Positions 5,415 through 14,018 of a stretch of DNA of 64,000 nucleotides are shown in pieces. Source of the DNA: an uncultured Bacteroidales bacterium (lineage in GTDB: Bacteria > Bacteroidota > Bacteroidia > Bacteroidales > P3); NCBI GenBank assembly GCA_900318175.1, contig ONJQ01000001.1, forward strand, positions 159,872 through 223,871. Reading direction: 5' to 3'. The notes beneath the pieces are model-generated. The model worked only from the letters and a program-made list of their open reading frames with translations. It was not told where the DNA came from and searched no databases. The translations under genes and the position numbers were made by a program. The first letter of the stretch is position 1. Each line of letters begins with the position of its first letter.

Positions 5415-8400
5415 AGATATACAGCAATTGAAGGGGAGCGACATCCGGCGCGTGGTGGAAGCGTGCGGGGTGGAGCTGAAGGAGCGCAGCGGGCGGCTGA
5501 CGGCATGCTGCCCGTTCCACAACGAGAAGACCCCGTCGTTCACGGTGAACGAGGAGGGGCACTACTACCACTGTTTCGGGTGCCACGAGCACGGGAACCC
5601 GATAGACTTTGTGATGAGGCACCGGGGGCTGGGCTTTGTGGAGGCAGTGAAGGCCGTGGCGGAGATAGTGGGGCACGAGCTGACGGAGGAGGTGCAGAGC
5701 CCCGCGGAGCAGAAGAAAGCCATAGAGAAGGAGAAGACGCGGAGGGGGCTGAAGGCCATCAACAAGGAGGCCATGCTGTGGTACCAGCGGCAGCTGGGGG
5801 AGAACCGGCTGGCGCAGGAGTATGCCTACAGCCGTTGGAACAAGGAGACGGTGGAGCTGTGGGGGATAGGGTACGCGCCGGACAACAGCCATGCGCTGAG
5901 CGAGTACTTAGAGAGCAAGGGGTACAGAGCGGACCAGATAGAGGCCGCGGGGCTGAGCGCGACGGGGCGGAACGGCCAGCGGTACGACATATTCCGTGGG
6001 AGGCTGATGTTCCCGGTGAAGGACCAGATGCACGAGGTGCTGGGCTTCAGCGGGCGGCAGCTGGTGATGGACGAGACGAAGGGCGGGAAGTACATCAACA
6101 CGCGGACGACGGAGATCTACAAGAAGAGCGACGCGCTGTTCGGGCTGAACATGGCGGCGGCGAAGATACGGAAGAGCGGCGAGGCGGTGATAGTGGAGGG
6201 GAACCCGGACACGGTGAAGATGCACCAGATCGGGGTGAGCAACGTGGTGGCATGCTGCGGGACGGCGATGCCGAAGGAGGTGATCGAGAAGCTGAGGGGG
6301 ATGTGCCGGAGCGTGACGCTGATGTACGACAGCGACGAAGCCGGCCAGGCCAACACCGAGAGCAACGGGCGGCGGCTGCTGGAGGCGGGGCTTACGGTCT
6401 ACACGCTGACGATACCGGACAAGGCGGGGCTGACGGGGAAAGAGGCAAAACAGGACCCGGACACATTCTTCAAGGACAAGGAACACTACGACGAGTTTGG
6501 CCGGGAGAACCGGAAGCCGTGGCTGCAGTGGTGGGCGGAGAAGAACAAATGGAAGGCCAGCGACCCGTCGCGGAGCGCGAGCTTCAAGGCGGAGACGGTG
6601 CAGCTGATGAAAGGGATGCCGAGCTACGAGCGGAACGGGTACATCACGATGCTGGCCAAACTGTTCCCGATGAAGGGAGAGTGGAACGCGGCGATGAAGG
6701 AGGCATTGAGCGCGGGCAGCGGGAGCATGGAGGTGAACGAAGAGGGCTTCACGAAGGAGGAGGCCGAGACGGTGAAGCGGTGGCGGTTCTACGCAAGGAA
6801 CCACCACTACTATGTGAAGAGCAGCGAGAGCGCGTTCCACGATGTGAGCAACTTCACGCTGGAACCGCTGTTCCACATAAAGAGCACCTACGACGCGCGG
6901 AGGCTGTACAGGATGACGAACGACTGCGGGGTGAGCGAGGACATGGATCTTGAGCAAAAAACCCTGACGAGCAAGCAAGCCTTCATCACGGCTGTGGAGA
7001 GCTTAGGCAACTTTCTGTTCACGGGGAGCGACGCGGACCTGGCGGTGATCAAAGGCTACCTGTACGCGAACACGAAGAGCTGCAAGAAGATTACGCAGTT
7101 AGGGTGGCAGAAGGAGGGGTTCTGGGCCTGGGCCAACGGCGCACTGACGGCAGAGGGGGCATGGGTGCCCATCAACGACCTGGGCATTGTGCAGGTGGGG
7201 GGGATGGAATACTACATCCCGGCGTGCAGCAGCGTGACGGTGATGGACGAGGGACTGTACAAACTGGAGCGCAAGACCTTACACGAAGAGAGCGGAGCCG
7301 ACCTGAAGACCTGGTGCACGAAGATGCGAGCCACCTACGGCGAGAACGCGGTGGCGGCGGTGAGCTACTGCTTAGCGGCGTTGTTCCGGGACGTGTGCGT
7401 TCAGCGGTTCGACTGTTTCCCGCTGCTGTTCGTGTTCGGCCAGAAGGGAACGGGTAAGACCAAATTCGTAGTGAGTCTGATGGGGCTGATGGGAAAACCA
7501 GAGAAGGGAGAAGACCTTACAAGCATTACCGACAGTGCCATGGGCGAGTACCTGAGCAAAGTGCGGAACGGGTACGTGCATATCGACGAATACAAGAACG
7601 ACGCTCGGCCCACACAGATAGCGATGCTGAAGGGCGTGTATGACAGCCGCGGGCGCAGCAAGATGAACATGGAGCGCGGGAAGCAGCGGGAGCAGACCCC
7701 TGCGGACTGCGGCCTGATATTGAGCGGGCAGGAGATGTGCACGGCTGACAACGCACTGTTCAGCCGGACGCTATACCTGACGACCTCGAAGACGAGCTGG
7801 ACAAAGGAGGAGCAAAAGACATTCGAGGACCTGAAAGACTACGAGAAGCGGAGCCTGACGCCCATCACCAACCGGCTGCTGAGCCACCGGCGGGAGGTGG
7901 AGGAGAGGTTCGGCGCGAGCTACCAGCAAGCCTATGACGACCTGCGGCACGAGGTGGAGGTGGGGAAGATAGACGGGCGCATTGTGGAGGACTGGTGCAT
8001 GGTGCTGGCGATGCAGCACACGCTGCTGGGCTGCGGGGTGGAGCTGCCATGGAGCTACAGCCAGCTGGTGGAGATTTTTGCAAACGCCATGGAGAGACAG
8101 GCGGCGAGCGTGAGCGACACGAACGAGGTGAGCGACTTCTGGCACGGCGTGGAGACGCTGCTGAGCGACGGCGAGATAGAGATGGAGTACGACATGAAGG
8201 TGTGGTACGGGAAGACAGGACTGAAGCTGACCGTGGGCGAAGGGAAGAGCCAGCACGTGTGGGAGCCGACAAGGGCCTACGACGTGGTGGTGCTGAACCC
8301 GGCGCGGATCTTCAAGGCCTACGCGCGGATGAACGCCCAGGCGAAGACGCGGGGCGGCGGGACGGTGCCGCAGGAGACGCTGCAATACTACCTGACAGCC

Positions 8401-8646
8401 CAAAAAGAATACCTCGGGAAGAAGACGGAGCGGTTCAGGGTGGCGCAGCGGAAGCACGACGACCCGCGGGCGGCAATGAGCTACGACATCAACGGGGTGG
8501 CGGAGCGAGTGGAGCAGACGAAGCAGAGCCGGAACACGATGGTGTTCGACTACGGGGAGCTGAAGGAGAAGTACGGAGTGGACTTCGACATAAGGGTCGA
8601 GGACGGGAGCAGAGACGACTTCGACCAACTGACGATGGACTACTGA
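5401..8646 (+). CDS. Phage primase-helicase
   Basis: 1081 aa, the main replication enzyme of the prophage. The N-terminus has a DnaG-type CHC2 zinc finger (CCPFHNEKTPSF from residue 35, later YHCFGCHEHGN). The TOPRIM catalytic centre follows: EGNPD at 266-270 and DSDEAG at 310-315. After a long linker a P-loop ATPase begins with GQKGTGKT at 680-687, then HIDEY as a Walker-B-like motif. The ATPase resembles superfamily-3/D5-type helicases of Bacteroidales mobile elements more than DnaB. RNA primer synthesis and unwinding are therefore probably combined in one protein. The length is in the usual range for such fusions. The start at 5401 overlaps the preceding gene. Confidence 0.9.
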   Translation: MINAEDIQQLKGSDIRRVVEACGVELKERSGRLTACCPFHNEKTPSFTVNEEGHYYHCFGCHEHGNPIDFVMRHRGLGFVEAVKAVAEIVGHELTEEVQSPAEQKKAIEKEKTRRGLKAINKEAMLWYQRQLGENRLAQEYAYSRWNKETVELWGIGYAPDNSHALSEYLESKGYRADQIEAAGLSATGRNGQRYDIFRGRLMFPVKDQMHEVLGFSGRQLVMDETKGGKYINTRTTEIYKKSDALFGLNMAAAKIRKSGEAVIVEGNPDTVKMHQIGVSNVVACCGTAMPKEVIEKLRGMCRSVTLMYDSDEAGQANTESNGRRLLEAGLTVYTLTIPDKAGLTGKEAKQDPDTFFKDKEHYDEFGRENRKPWLQWWAEKNKWKASDPSRSASFKAETVQLMKGMPSYERNGYITMLAKLFPMKGEWNAAMKEALSAGSGSMEVNEEGFTKEEAETVKRWRFYARNHHYYVKSSESAFHDVSNFTLEPLFHIKSTYDARRLYRMTNDCGVSEDMDLEQKTLTSKQAFITAVESLGNFLFTGSDADLAVIKGYLYANTKSCKKITQLGWQKEGFWAWANGALTAEGAWVPINDLGIVQVGGMEYYIPACSSVTVMDEGLYKLERKTLHEESGADLKTWCTKMRATYGENAVAAVSYCLAALFRDVCVQRFDCFPLLFVFGQKGTGKTKFVVSLMGLMGKPEKGEDLTSITDSAMGEYLSKVRNGYVHIDEYKNDARPTQIAMLKGVYDSRGRSKMNMERGKQREQTPADCGLILSGQEMCTADNALFSRTLYLTTSKTSWTKEEQKTFEDLKDYEKRSLTPITNRLLSHRREVEERFGASYQQAYDDLRHEVEVGKIDGRIVEDWCMVLAMQHTLLGCGVELPWSYSQLVEIFANAMERQAASVSDTNEVSDFWHGVETLLSDGEIEMEYDMKVWYGKTGLKLTVGEGKSQHVWEPTRAYDVVVLNPARIFKAYARMNAQAKTRGGGTVPQETLQYYLTAQKEYLGKKTERFRVAQRKHDDPRAAMSYDINGVAERVEQTKQSRNTMVFDYGELKEKYGVDFDIRVEDGSRDDFDQLTMDY

Positions 8647-8685
8647 CAAATCAACAATATCAATAACTTAAAAAAAATAAAGACC

Positions 8686-8922
8686 ATGTACAAAATGCAA
8701 TTCACAATCGACAAAAAGAGCTGCGACAACGCGGACGCAGCTGTGCAAAACATGACTAACGCCGTGATGGAAGTGGGCGCCCTCGGGGGGACGGTGCAGC
8801 TGGACTGCGGCGGCATAGGGCTAAGCCTGACCGTCAAACAGGCCAACGACCTGATGTTCTCGCTGAAGAAAGCGCAGTGGGAAGCCAAGGCGCAAAAGAG
8901 AGGGGGTGAGAGATGGAGTTGA
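8686..8922 (+). CDS. Hypothetical early protein
   Basis: 78 aa, starting MYKMQFTIDKKSCDNADAAV after an A-rich leader. A single alpha/beta unit with a Gly-rich turn (GALGGTVQLDCGGIG). No known domain. It overlaps the next gene by 10 bases. Confidence 0.6.
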   Translation: MYKMQFTIDKKSCDNADAAVQNMTNAVMEVGALGGTVQLDCGGIGLSLTVKQANDLMFSLKKAQWEAKAQKRGGERWS

Positions 8923-9143
8923 AGGAGGCGGTGTACGCCGCGATCAGAGAGAAAACGGGCACGGAAGACCCCTACGGGTGGTCGGTGAAGAACGACATCT
9001 GCTACGATATAGCCCTGCGGGCGGCAGAGATAGCGGTGGGGACGGGAAAGGCCGGAGCCGCCGAGAACGGCGGCGCCCCTGTCGGAACCGGCGCCGCCGA
9101 GAACGGCGGTGCCCACAGGAAGGAGGCTGGCCATGGACGTTGA
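8913..9143 (+). CDS. Hypothetical protein with repeat-derived C-terminus
   Basis: 76 aa. Residues 1-45 look like an ordinary helical protein (MELKEAVYAAIREKTGTEDP). From about residue 48 the sequence is AAENGGAPVGTGAAENGGAHRKEAG, encoded by two palindromic units. The next gene ends in the same way (NGGAHRKEA). The tail looks like an expansion of the palindromic element inside the gene, not a domain. Function unknown. Confidence 0.55.
   Translation: MELKEAVYAAIREKTGTEDPYGWSVKNDICYDIALRAAEIAVGTGKAGAAENGGAPVGTGAAENGGAHRKEAGHGR
9057..9110. repeat. Two palindromic elements, GCC variant, in coding sequence
   Basis: GCCGCCGAGAACGGCGGC at 9057-9074 and a second copy at 9093-9110. Same architecture as the prophage palindrome (stem, AGAA loop, stem) with a changed outer stem base pair, translated as AAENGG. 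Confidence 0.7.
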
Positions 9144-9534
9144 GCTGGAGATTGTGAACCGCAGAGGCGTGCTGACGCGGAACACTATCGAGGTGGCGGC
9201 CGGGACGACCCTGACGGAGATGACGAAGGCGGCAATGCAGCTGGTTGAGATATGCCAATGGCAGCGGGTGCGCGTGGGCGTGGGGGACATGTGGAGCAGA
9301 TGGATCAGTGCCGCCGATAACGGCGGCACCCCTGTCGGAACCGTTGCCGCCGAGAACGGCGGTGCCCCTGTCGGAACCGGAGCCGTCGGGAACGGCGGTG
9401 CCCCTGTCGGAACCGGAGCCGTCGGGAACGGCGGTGCCCCTGTCGGAACCGGAGCCGTCGGGAACGGCGGTGCCCCTGCCGGAACTGGAGCCGTCGGGAA
9501 CGGCGGTGCCCACAGGAAGGAGGCGGCGCGATGA
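9133..9534 (+). CDS. Hypothetical protein with 12-residue tandem repeats
   Basis: 133 aa. The ATG at 9133 (MDVELEIVNRRGVL) fits better than an upstream ATG inside the palindromic repeat. The first 60 residues contain two predicted helices and a beta segment. The rest is five tandem copies of a 12-residue unit, GNGGAPVGTGAV, and it ends NGGAHRKEAAR, like the previous gene. Such Gly/Ala-rich repeats are probably disordered. It overlaps the next gene by ATGA. Confidence 0.6.
   Translation: MDVELEIVNRRGVLTRNTIEVAAGTTLTEMTKAAMQLVEICQWQRVRVGVGDMWSRWISAADNGGTPVGTVAAENGGAPVGTGAVGNGGAPVGTGAVGNGGAPVGTGAVGNGGAPAGTGAVGNGGAHRKEAAR
9310..9512 (+). repeat. 36-bp tandem repeat, 5-6 units
   Basis: Units read GTCGGGAACGGCGGTGCC then CCTGTCGGAACCGGAGCC. 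Each unit contains the stem-loop pattern of the prophage palindrome in changed form. The later copies are almost identical, so expansion is recent. Confidence 0.9.
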
Positions 9535-9980
9535 ACGGGCGTGAGATGCGGCGGCAGCGCGGAGAGACGCTGATGGGCTGGGTGGACCGGCTGGCGGACG
9601 GCGTGGGGGCGACGGACGAGGCGCGACGGGCGATGCACCTGATAGCGATGGAGAGCAGCCACGCGGGCACCGCTTCGGGGGAGGAACCGGACAGGCGGGA
9701 GCTGGCGAAGCGGATAGTGCGGGCGGCGGCGGCGGCGGCAGGGACGAGCGAGGAAGAGCTGAGGGGGAAAAGCAGAGCACAGAGGCTGGTGATGGGGCGT
9801 GTGGCGGCGGCACAGCTGCTGAGCGAACGCGGGGGGATGTCGCAGCCGGAATGCGGGAGGGAGCTGAGGCGGGACCACAGCACCATAAACTACTACCTGA
9901 AGCAGGGGGAGTGGATGAGAGAGCACGACGCGGTATACCGCGAGATATACTGCTCGGCGGAGAAGGACTGTAAAAAATAG
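9531..9980 (+). CDS. DnaA domain-IV-like replication protein
   Basis: 149 aa. The C-terminal 60 residues (SRAQRLVMGRVAAAQLLSE, MSQPECGRELRRDHSTINYYL) match the DnaA DNA-binding domain: helix, then a turn ending in the signature RDHST. No AAA+ domain is present, and the N-terminal 75 residues are unrelated. Stand-alone DnaA_C-type proteins occur in Bacteroidales phages, where they may bind DnaA-like boxes at the phage origin. The stop TAG is the first unit of the following spacer array. Confidence 0.75.
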   Translation: MNGREMRRQRGETLMGWVDRLADGVGATDEARRAMHLIAMESSHAGTASGEEPDRRELAKRIVRAAAAAAGTSEEELRGKSRAQRLVMGRVAAAQLLSERGGMSQPECGRELRRDHSTINYYLKQGEWMREHDAVYREIYCSAEKDCKK

Positions 9981-10010
9981 ATATGATAGATATGATAGAT
10001 AAAATAGATA
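9978..10010 (+). repeat. TAGATATGA spacer array
   Basis: About three units (TAGATATGA twice, TAGATAAAA) starting at the upstream stop codon. ATG triplets inside the units create an alternative N-terminus MIDMIDKID for the next gene. Confidence 0.8.
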
Positions 10011-10039
10011 GCACTAAACGGCGCGGGCGGCGCGACAAT

Positions 10040-10549
10040 ATGGTGACCGTCGACTGCGTGCTGACGCAGGGGGCGTGGCATGTACTGCGGAGGGACAACC
10101 CCCACGACGGGACGGGGGTGGACATCACGAAGAGCCCCTGGTACACCATGGTGAGACTGATGCTGAGGCGGGAGGAGGTGACCCGCGGCGGATACGTGGG
10201 GATGAAGCTGACGGACGGAGTGGCCGGCAAGCTGTACGTGACGTTGGACGACGTGCGGAGGCTGGGGCACTACATCTCGACCGAGAACATGGCGCACCTG
10301 AGCTGCGCGATCACGGGGAGGGAGCGGGAACAGATCTGCGAGGAGGTGAGGATGGCGAAGGTGTTCGGAGGGTTGCCGAGGGACACGGCAATAGACTATT
10401 TCATCATGAAGCACGGGATGGAGGAGGAAATACAGTACTCGACGCTTCGGAAATGGTACCAACGGCACTATGCCAACACGGAAGAGGGTTTTATCAAAGA
10501 TTACCAGCACATAATGCACTGGAAAGCGGGTCAGAAACGGGACAAATAA
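10040..10549 (+). CDS. Hypothetical early protein
   Basis: 169 aa from the ATG at 10040 (MVTVDCVLTQGAWHVL). The in-frame ATG at 9983 would add 19 residues encoded by the spacer array and was not preferred. The sequence has a helical C-terminal half (ENMAHLSCAITGREREQICEEV ... YQHIMHWK), possibly an HTH. No known domain. It is the last gene before the late region and could be a late regulator by position; inference only. Confidence 0.6.
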   Translation: MVTVDCVLTQGAWHVLRRDNPHDGTGVDITKSPWYTMVRLMLRREEVTRGGYVGMKLTDGVAGKLYVTLDDVRRLGHYISTENMAHLSCAITGREREQICEEVRMAKVFGGLPRDTAIDYFIMKHGMEEEIQYSTLRKWYQRHYANTEEGFIKDYQHIMHWKAGQKRDK

Positions 10550-10568
10550 TTGTGCGGAAAATGTCCCT

Positions 10569-10585
10569 ACTGCATTTTTCGTGCA
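10569..10585 (+). other. Small hairpin in leader region
   Basis: CTGCA-TTTTTCG-TGCAG follows a TGTCCCTA box (10562-10569). No -7 element lies 28 bp downstream, so it is not counted as a late promoter. Possible regulatory or RNA structure. Confidence 0.3.
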
Positions 10586-10611
10586 GAAAAAACGTTATTT
10601 TGGGAGAAAAA

Positions 10612-10646
10612 TAGATATGATAGATATAATAGAGAGGATAGATAGT
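10612..10646 (+). repeat. TAGATATGA spacer array
   Basis: TAGATATGA, TAGATATAA, TAGAGAGGA, TAGATAG: ends 1 base before the ATG at 10648. Confidence 0.8.
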
Positions 10647-10647
10647 T

Positions 10648-11091
10648 ATGGGAAACTGTAATTTTATGGCCGGCATAGTGCGGCTGGAGATTGTGCCCGA
10701 GTGGAGCGTGGAGCGGATACGGCGGGCAGGGGGCCTGGCGAGCGTGGAGCTGGCCGAAGGCGCAGAATGGAGGATGATAGCGATGGAGGAAGGGGAGTAC
10801 AGCGAGACGGCCGGGAGCGGCGACGCGAAGAGCCGGACACTGAGATGCACACTGTCAATAGGGTTGGGAGCCAACCTGCTGAGAGAGATAGAGCTGATGG
10901 CGGAGGAGCGATACGTGGCGAGGGTGACGGACGGACGTGGCGTGCAGTGGATAGTGGGCGACGAGCAGGAGCCGCTGACGCTGACATGGAGCCGGACCAA
11001 CGAGGGGAAGGCCGCCGGACGGGACGAGGTGGAGGTGACGCTGAGCGGAGAGGGTCGATGGGGGGCGACGGAGGCCAGAACCGCCGGCTGA
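10648..11091 (+). CDS. Hypothetical virion-region protein
   Basis: 147 aa, starting MGNCNFMAGIVRLEIVPEW. Beta-rich; the second half has RYVARVTDGRGVQWIVGDEQEPLTLTWSR in segments resembling a family in Bacteroidetes phages encoded next to head or tail genes (VxVTDxxGVxxxVG...PLTLT). A minor structural or tail-associated role is likely by similarity and position, but it is not proven. A weak terminator-like hairpin and then a late promoter follow. Confidence 0.55.
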   Translation: MGNCNFMAGIVRLEIVPEWSVERIRRAGGLASVELAEGAEWRMIAMEEGEYSETAGSGDAKSRTLRCTLSIGLGANLLREIELMAEERYVARVTDGRGVQWIVGDEQEPLTLTWSRTNEGKAAGRDEVEVTLSGEGRWGATEARTAG

Positions 11092-11147
11092 ACGACAAGG
11101 TGAAATAAGTCTACTTTTTTTTTTGCGTGTTTTGTTTTTTTTTAGGG

Positions 11148-11170
11148 AAAGGGTGCTGAGGCCCCCTTTT
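11148..11170 (+). terminator. Weak intrinsic terminator
   Basis: AAAGGG (11148-11153) pairs with CCCTTT (11164-11169) and a T-run follows. It would separate the early transcript from the protease promoter. Confidence 0.4.
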
Positions 11171-11181
11171 TTTGCGGAAAA

Positions 11182-11217
11182 TGTCCACGACGGAACAGGC
11201 TGCAAGTCGTATTTTTG
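11182..11217 (+). promoter_or_regulatory. Late promoter P1 (protease/capsid)
   Basis: A TGTCC box at 11182 lies exactly 28 bp upstream of the -7 element TATTTTTG (11210-11217). The same spacing is seen at three other late promoters. Confidence 0.65.
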
Positions 11218-11240
11218 CAGCGAAAAAAAAACACAATAAG

Positions 11241-12317
11241 ATGAAGAGCAACATGAAGATAAAGGCGGAGGCAGGACAGGCCGGAATGCTGGAGATTTTC
11301 GGCCATATCGGCCCGGACTGGTGGGCAGAGGACCCGGAAGAGAACACCGCCAAGCGCATAAACGAGAAGCTGGAGGCACTGAAGGAGTGCGAGAGCGTGA
11401 CGGTAAGGATCAACTCATTGGGTGGCGACGTGGACACGGCCCTTGCCGTGTATGCGCTGCTAAAGGAATGCAAGAATGTGACCACTGAGGCCGTGGGGAT
11501 GGTGGCCAGCGCGGCCACCATCATATTCATGGCCGGAAGCACGAGGAAGATGAACAAGGGCGCACTGTTCCTGGTGCACAAGTGCAGCAGCTCCGTGTAC
11601 TGGGGGAACGAGAACGAGCTGGAAAAGACACTGGAGATGCAGCGGACGGTGAACGAGACCATGACGGACATCTACACCGGGGGAGGTGTGAGCCGAGAGA
11701 CCGTGGAGGAACTGATGGAGGCGAACCACGGAGAGGGCAAGTGGATCACCGCCAAGGAGACAAAGCAGTACGGCTTTGCCACCGAGGTGAGCGAAGGCAC
11801 GCGGGCGGACGCAGAAGCCCGGAGGGTGTGGAGCGCGGAAGACCTGGCCGAAGAGGGGCTGCCGATGACCGGCGGCGTGGCGGCCCGGCTGCGCGAGCTG
11901 TTCCGCGGCTGGCTGAGAGAGGAGAACGCAAACAACAATAACAACCAAAAAAGCAACGAGATGAAGGAAACGCAAACCCCTGCCCAGGAGGAGGCCACGC
12001 CGACCGTGCAGGAAGAACAGACCGGAGCAGAAGCCGGGCAGAGCAGCCAGGCAGAGGAGCCGGAGACAGCCCGCGCCGAGCGCGACCGCCTGAGGGCGGA
12101 AGTGGCCGAGAAGACCGCCGAGAACCAGCAGCTGAGAGCCCGCGTGGCAAAGCTGGAAGCAGTGGTGGCCGCCAGCCCCGAGGGGGCAGAGCAGCCGAAC
12201 GGCGACGACGCACAAGCAGGAGAGGGCGAAGAGAAATTCGCCGACTGGCTGAAGCGGCAGAGCTACCACGCTGAAGTGGAAGCCGAGCTGAAAAGACGCA
12301 GAACATTAAACAATTAA
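11241..12317 (+). CDS. ClpP-type prohead protease with scaffold-like tail
   Basis: 358 aa from the ATG at 11241, the first after the promoter at 11210. Residues 15-180 are a ClpP/S14 fold: NSLGGDVDTALAVY (58-71), nucleophile Ser90 in GMVASAA and His113 in FLVHKCSSS. The catalytic Asp is not obvious. Residues about 230-320 are Glu/Gln/Ala-rich and form a coiled coil (ERDRLRAEVAEKTAENQQLR), as in scaffolding proteins. A protease-scaffold fusion is common in tailed phages; the tail would be cleaved during head maturation. The capsid gene follows 13 bases later. Confidence 0.88.
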   Translation: MKSNMKIKAEAGQAGMLEIFGHIGPDWWAEDPEENTAKRINEKLEALKECESVTVRINSLGGDVDTALAVYALLKECKNVTTEAVGMVASAATIIFMAGSTRKMNKGALFLVHKCSSSVYWGNENELEKTLEMQRTVNETMTDIYTGGGVSRETVEELMEANHGEGKWITAKETKQYGFATEVSEGTRADAEARRVWSAEDLAEEGLPMTGGVAARLRELFRGWLREENANNNNNQKSNEMKETQTPAQEEATPTVQEEQTGAEAGQSSQAEEPETARAERDRLRAEVAEKTAENQQLRARVAKLEAVVAASPEGAEQPNGDDAQAGEGEEKFADWLKRQSYHAEVEAELKRRRTLNN

Positions 12318-12330
12318 AAAGCAAAAACAG

Positions 12331-13305
12331 ATGAGCATCACAGTAACAGACATCGTTCAGCAGTACGGAGCGTACTACGAGAACGCAGGGCAGAACCGCA
12401 CCCGCCTGTTGGGCGTGCCGTTCCGCAAGAGCCAGACACTGGCCATCCCGGGCATCCGCCACATCGACACCGAAGACACGGTGTACAAGCTGGCCAATCC
12501 TATCTACAAAAGCCTCCTTCAGCAGTACCAGAAGAGCTTCACCGCCAAGGGGGGAGTGGACTTCCACCCGAACGAGATCAGACTGCGCCGCATGAAGATC
12601 GACGATTCGTTCTACCCGAGCGACATTGTGGAGACCTGGCTGGGCTGGCTGGCAGGAGACAGCAGCCGGAACCAGGAGGACTGGCCGCTGGTGCGTTGGC
12701 TTTTCGAAGAGTACTACGCCAACCAGATTGCCGAGGACAAGGAACTGCTGGCCGTGTACAAGGGCGTGTATGAAGCCCCGACCGACGGTACCGCCGGCAG
12801 CGGCGAGAAGGTGTTCGACGGGTTGAGAAAGCAGCTTCAGCTGGGAGCGGCCGACACGGCCTACCCCATCAACGTCATCGACGGCATCGACGAGCTGTCG
12901 GCAGCCACCTGCTTCGACCAGATTGAGAAGTTCGACGAGAGTATCAGCGACCAGTTCGAGAACAGCCGCCTGATCATCTGCGTGTCGCCGGCCATGGCCC
13001 GCGCCTACCGCAAGGCAAGACGAGACAGCGGCATCTACACTATCGAGCTGGGCCAGGAACCCGGCACGAAGATCGACTTCACCGAGCACACACTGGTGGG
13101 GCTGCCCTCGATGATCGGCACCAACGACATCTTTGCCACCCTGCCCGAGAACATCATCCACCTGATGAAGTTCAAGGACACCCCGAACAACATAGACCTT
13201 CAGAAGGACAAGCGCGAGATCTGCGTGCTGATGGACTGGATGGAGGCCGTGGGCTTCGGCGTGAACAAACTTGTGTGGACCACCCGCGAGACAATCACCG
13301 ATTAA
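12331..13305 (+). CDS. Major capsid protein
   Basis: 324 aa, directly after the protease gene. It has the size, position and sequence type of the major capsid proteins of Bacteroidales siphoviruses: RFRKSQTL-like basic start, WLGWLAGD, and a C-terminal acidic domain. HK97 fold is presumed. No signal or membrane segment. Codon use is strongly biased toward C/G-ending codons, as expected for a highly expressed phage gene. Confidence 0.75.
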   Translation: MSITVTDIVQQYGAYYENAGQNRTRLLGVPFRKSQTLAIPGIRHIDTEDTVYKLANPIYKSLLQQYQKSFTAKGGVDFHPNEIRLRRMKIDDSFYPSDIVETWLGWLAGDSSRNQEDWPLVRWLFEEYYANQIAEDKELLAVYKGVYEAPTDGTAGSGEKVFDGLRKQLQLGAADTAYPINVIDGIDELSAATCFDQIEKFDESISDQFENSRLIICVSPAMARAYRKARRDSGIYTIELGQEPGTKIDFTEHTLVGLPSMIGTNDIFATLPENIIHLMKFKDTPNNIDLQKDKREICVLMDWMEAVGFGVNKLVWTTRETITD

Positions 13306-13330
13306 CGACCAAAAGAAAGGATAACAAAAA

Positions 13331-13957
13331 ATGGCAAGAACTTGTAACATCAACCTTCAGGGGCTGAACCAGCTGGATGCCTGTAGAAACAACCTGAGCG
13401 GCGTGCGCGCGCTGTGGGTGGCCGCCCAGAAAGACGTGGAAACGATCAACGCTGTGCTGGCAGAGACGGTGACCGACCTTGCCGCCATGGTGACGCTGGA
13501 CACGAGCGGCCTGACGGACAAGCACGCCATCGAATGCAAGACGGGCAAGGGGTTTGTGGGCATCTACTGTGCCGACGACATGGGCGAGCTGAAGTACGCC
13601 ACGCAGGGTACCATCACGGGCTGCAAGAGCCTGAAGGCAACCCTGGACATCTACCACCCCGGCTTCAAGCGCGTGGCCTTAGGCGCGCTGGCCTACTTCA
13701 ACAACCAGGAGACTGTGATCGTGGTCAAGCTGAACAACGGCGAGATCCACCTGCTGGGAGACCAGGACCGCGGTGCCAAGCTGCAAGACGGCATGGAGGG
13801 CACCAGCGGCAAGGCCAGCGAGGACGACAACGGCGTGAACTTCATCTGGGAGTACAACTGCCCGGCACCGCGCATCTTCGACGAGGACTGGGACCCGAAG
13901 GACACAACGACCGGACTGCCCATCCTGACCGCGGAGACCGTGACCGAGGGAGAATAG
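13331..13957 (+). CDS. Putative major tail (tube-like) protein
   Basis: 208 aa, starting MARTCNINLQGLNQLDACRNN. Beta-rich with the segments IHLLGDQDRGAKLQDGMEG and VNFIWEYNCPAPRIFD. Abundant-structural codon use, its place right after the capsid gene and the strong terminator behind it support an abundant virion protein, probably the tail-tube subunit. Placement next to the capsid instead of the tape measure is unusual, so another virion protein is possible. Confidence 0.55.
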   Translation: MARTCNINLQGLNQLDACRNNLSGVRALWVAAQKDVETINAVLAETVTDLAAMVTLDTSGLTDKHAIECKTGKGFVGIYCADDMGELKYATQGTITGCKSLKATLDIYHPGFKRVALGALAYFNNQETVIVVKLNNGEIHLLGDQDRGAKLQDGMEGTSGKASEDDNGVNFIWEYNCPAPRIFDEDWDPKDTTTGLPILTAETVTEGE

Positions 13958-13980
13958 TAAAACCTTCCATATTCGCTTCG

Positions 13981-14018
13981 GGGGCTGCCATACATGTGTG
14001 GCAGCCCCTCTTTTTTTT
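13981..14018 (+). terminator. Strong intrinsic terminator
   Basis: GGGGCTGCCA (13981-13990) pairs perfectly with TGGCAGCCCC (14000-14009), loop of nine bases, followed by TCTTTTTTTT. It ends the protease-capsid-tail transcript. Confidence 0.9.

Noticed and set aside
4771-5892. 373-residue open frame on the minus strand
   Set aside because: Antisense of the early genes in GC-rich DNA; Pro/Leu/His/Arg-rich translation without motifs, typical of shadow frames.
9310-9512. 36-bp tandem array as CRISPR
   Set aside because: The units are directly joined without unique spacers, and the array is coding; no cas genes in the window.
10562-10602. Fifth late promoter at the TGTCCCTA box
   Set aside because: No TAnnTTTG element lies 28 bp downstream; the nearest TTATTTTG is off-consensus and at 33 bp.
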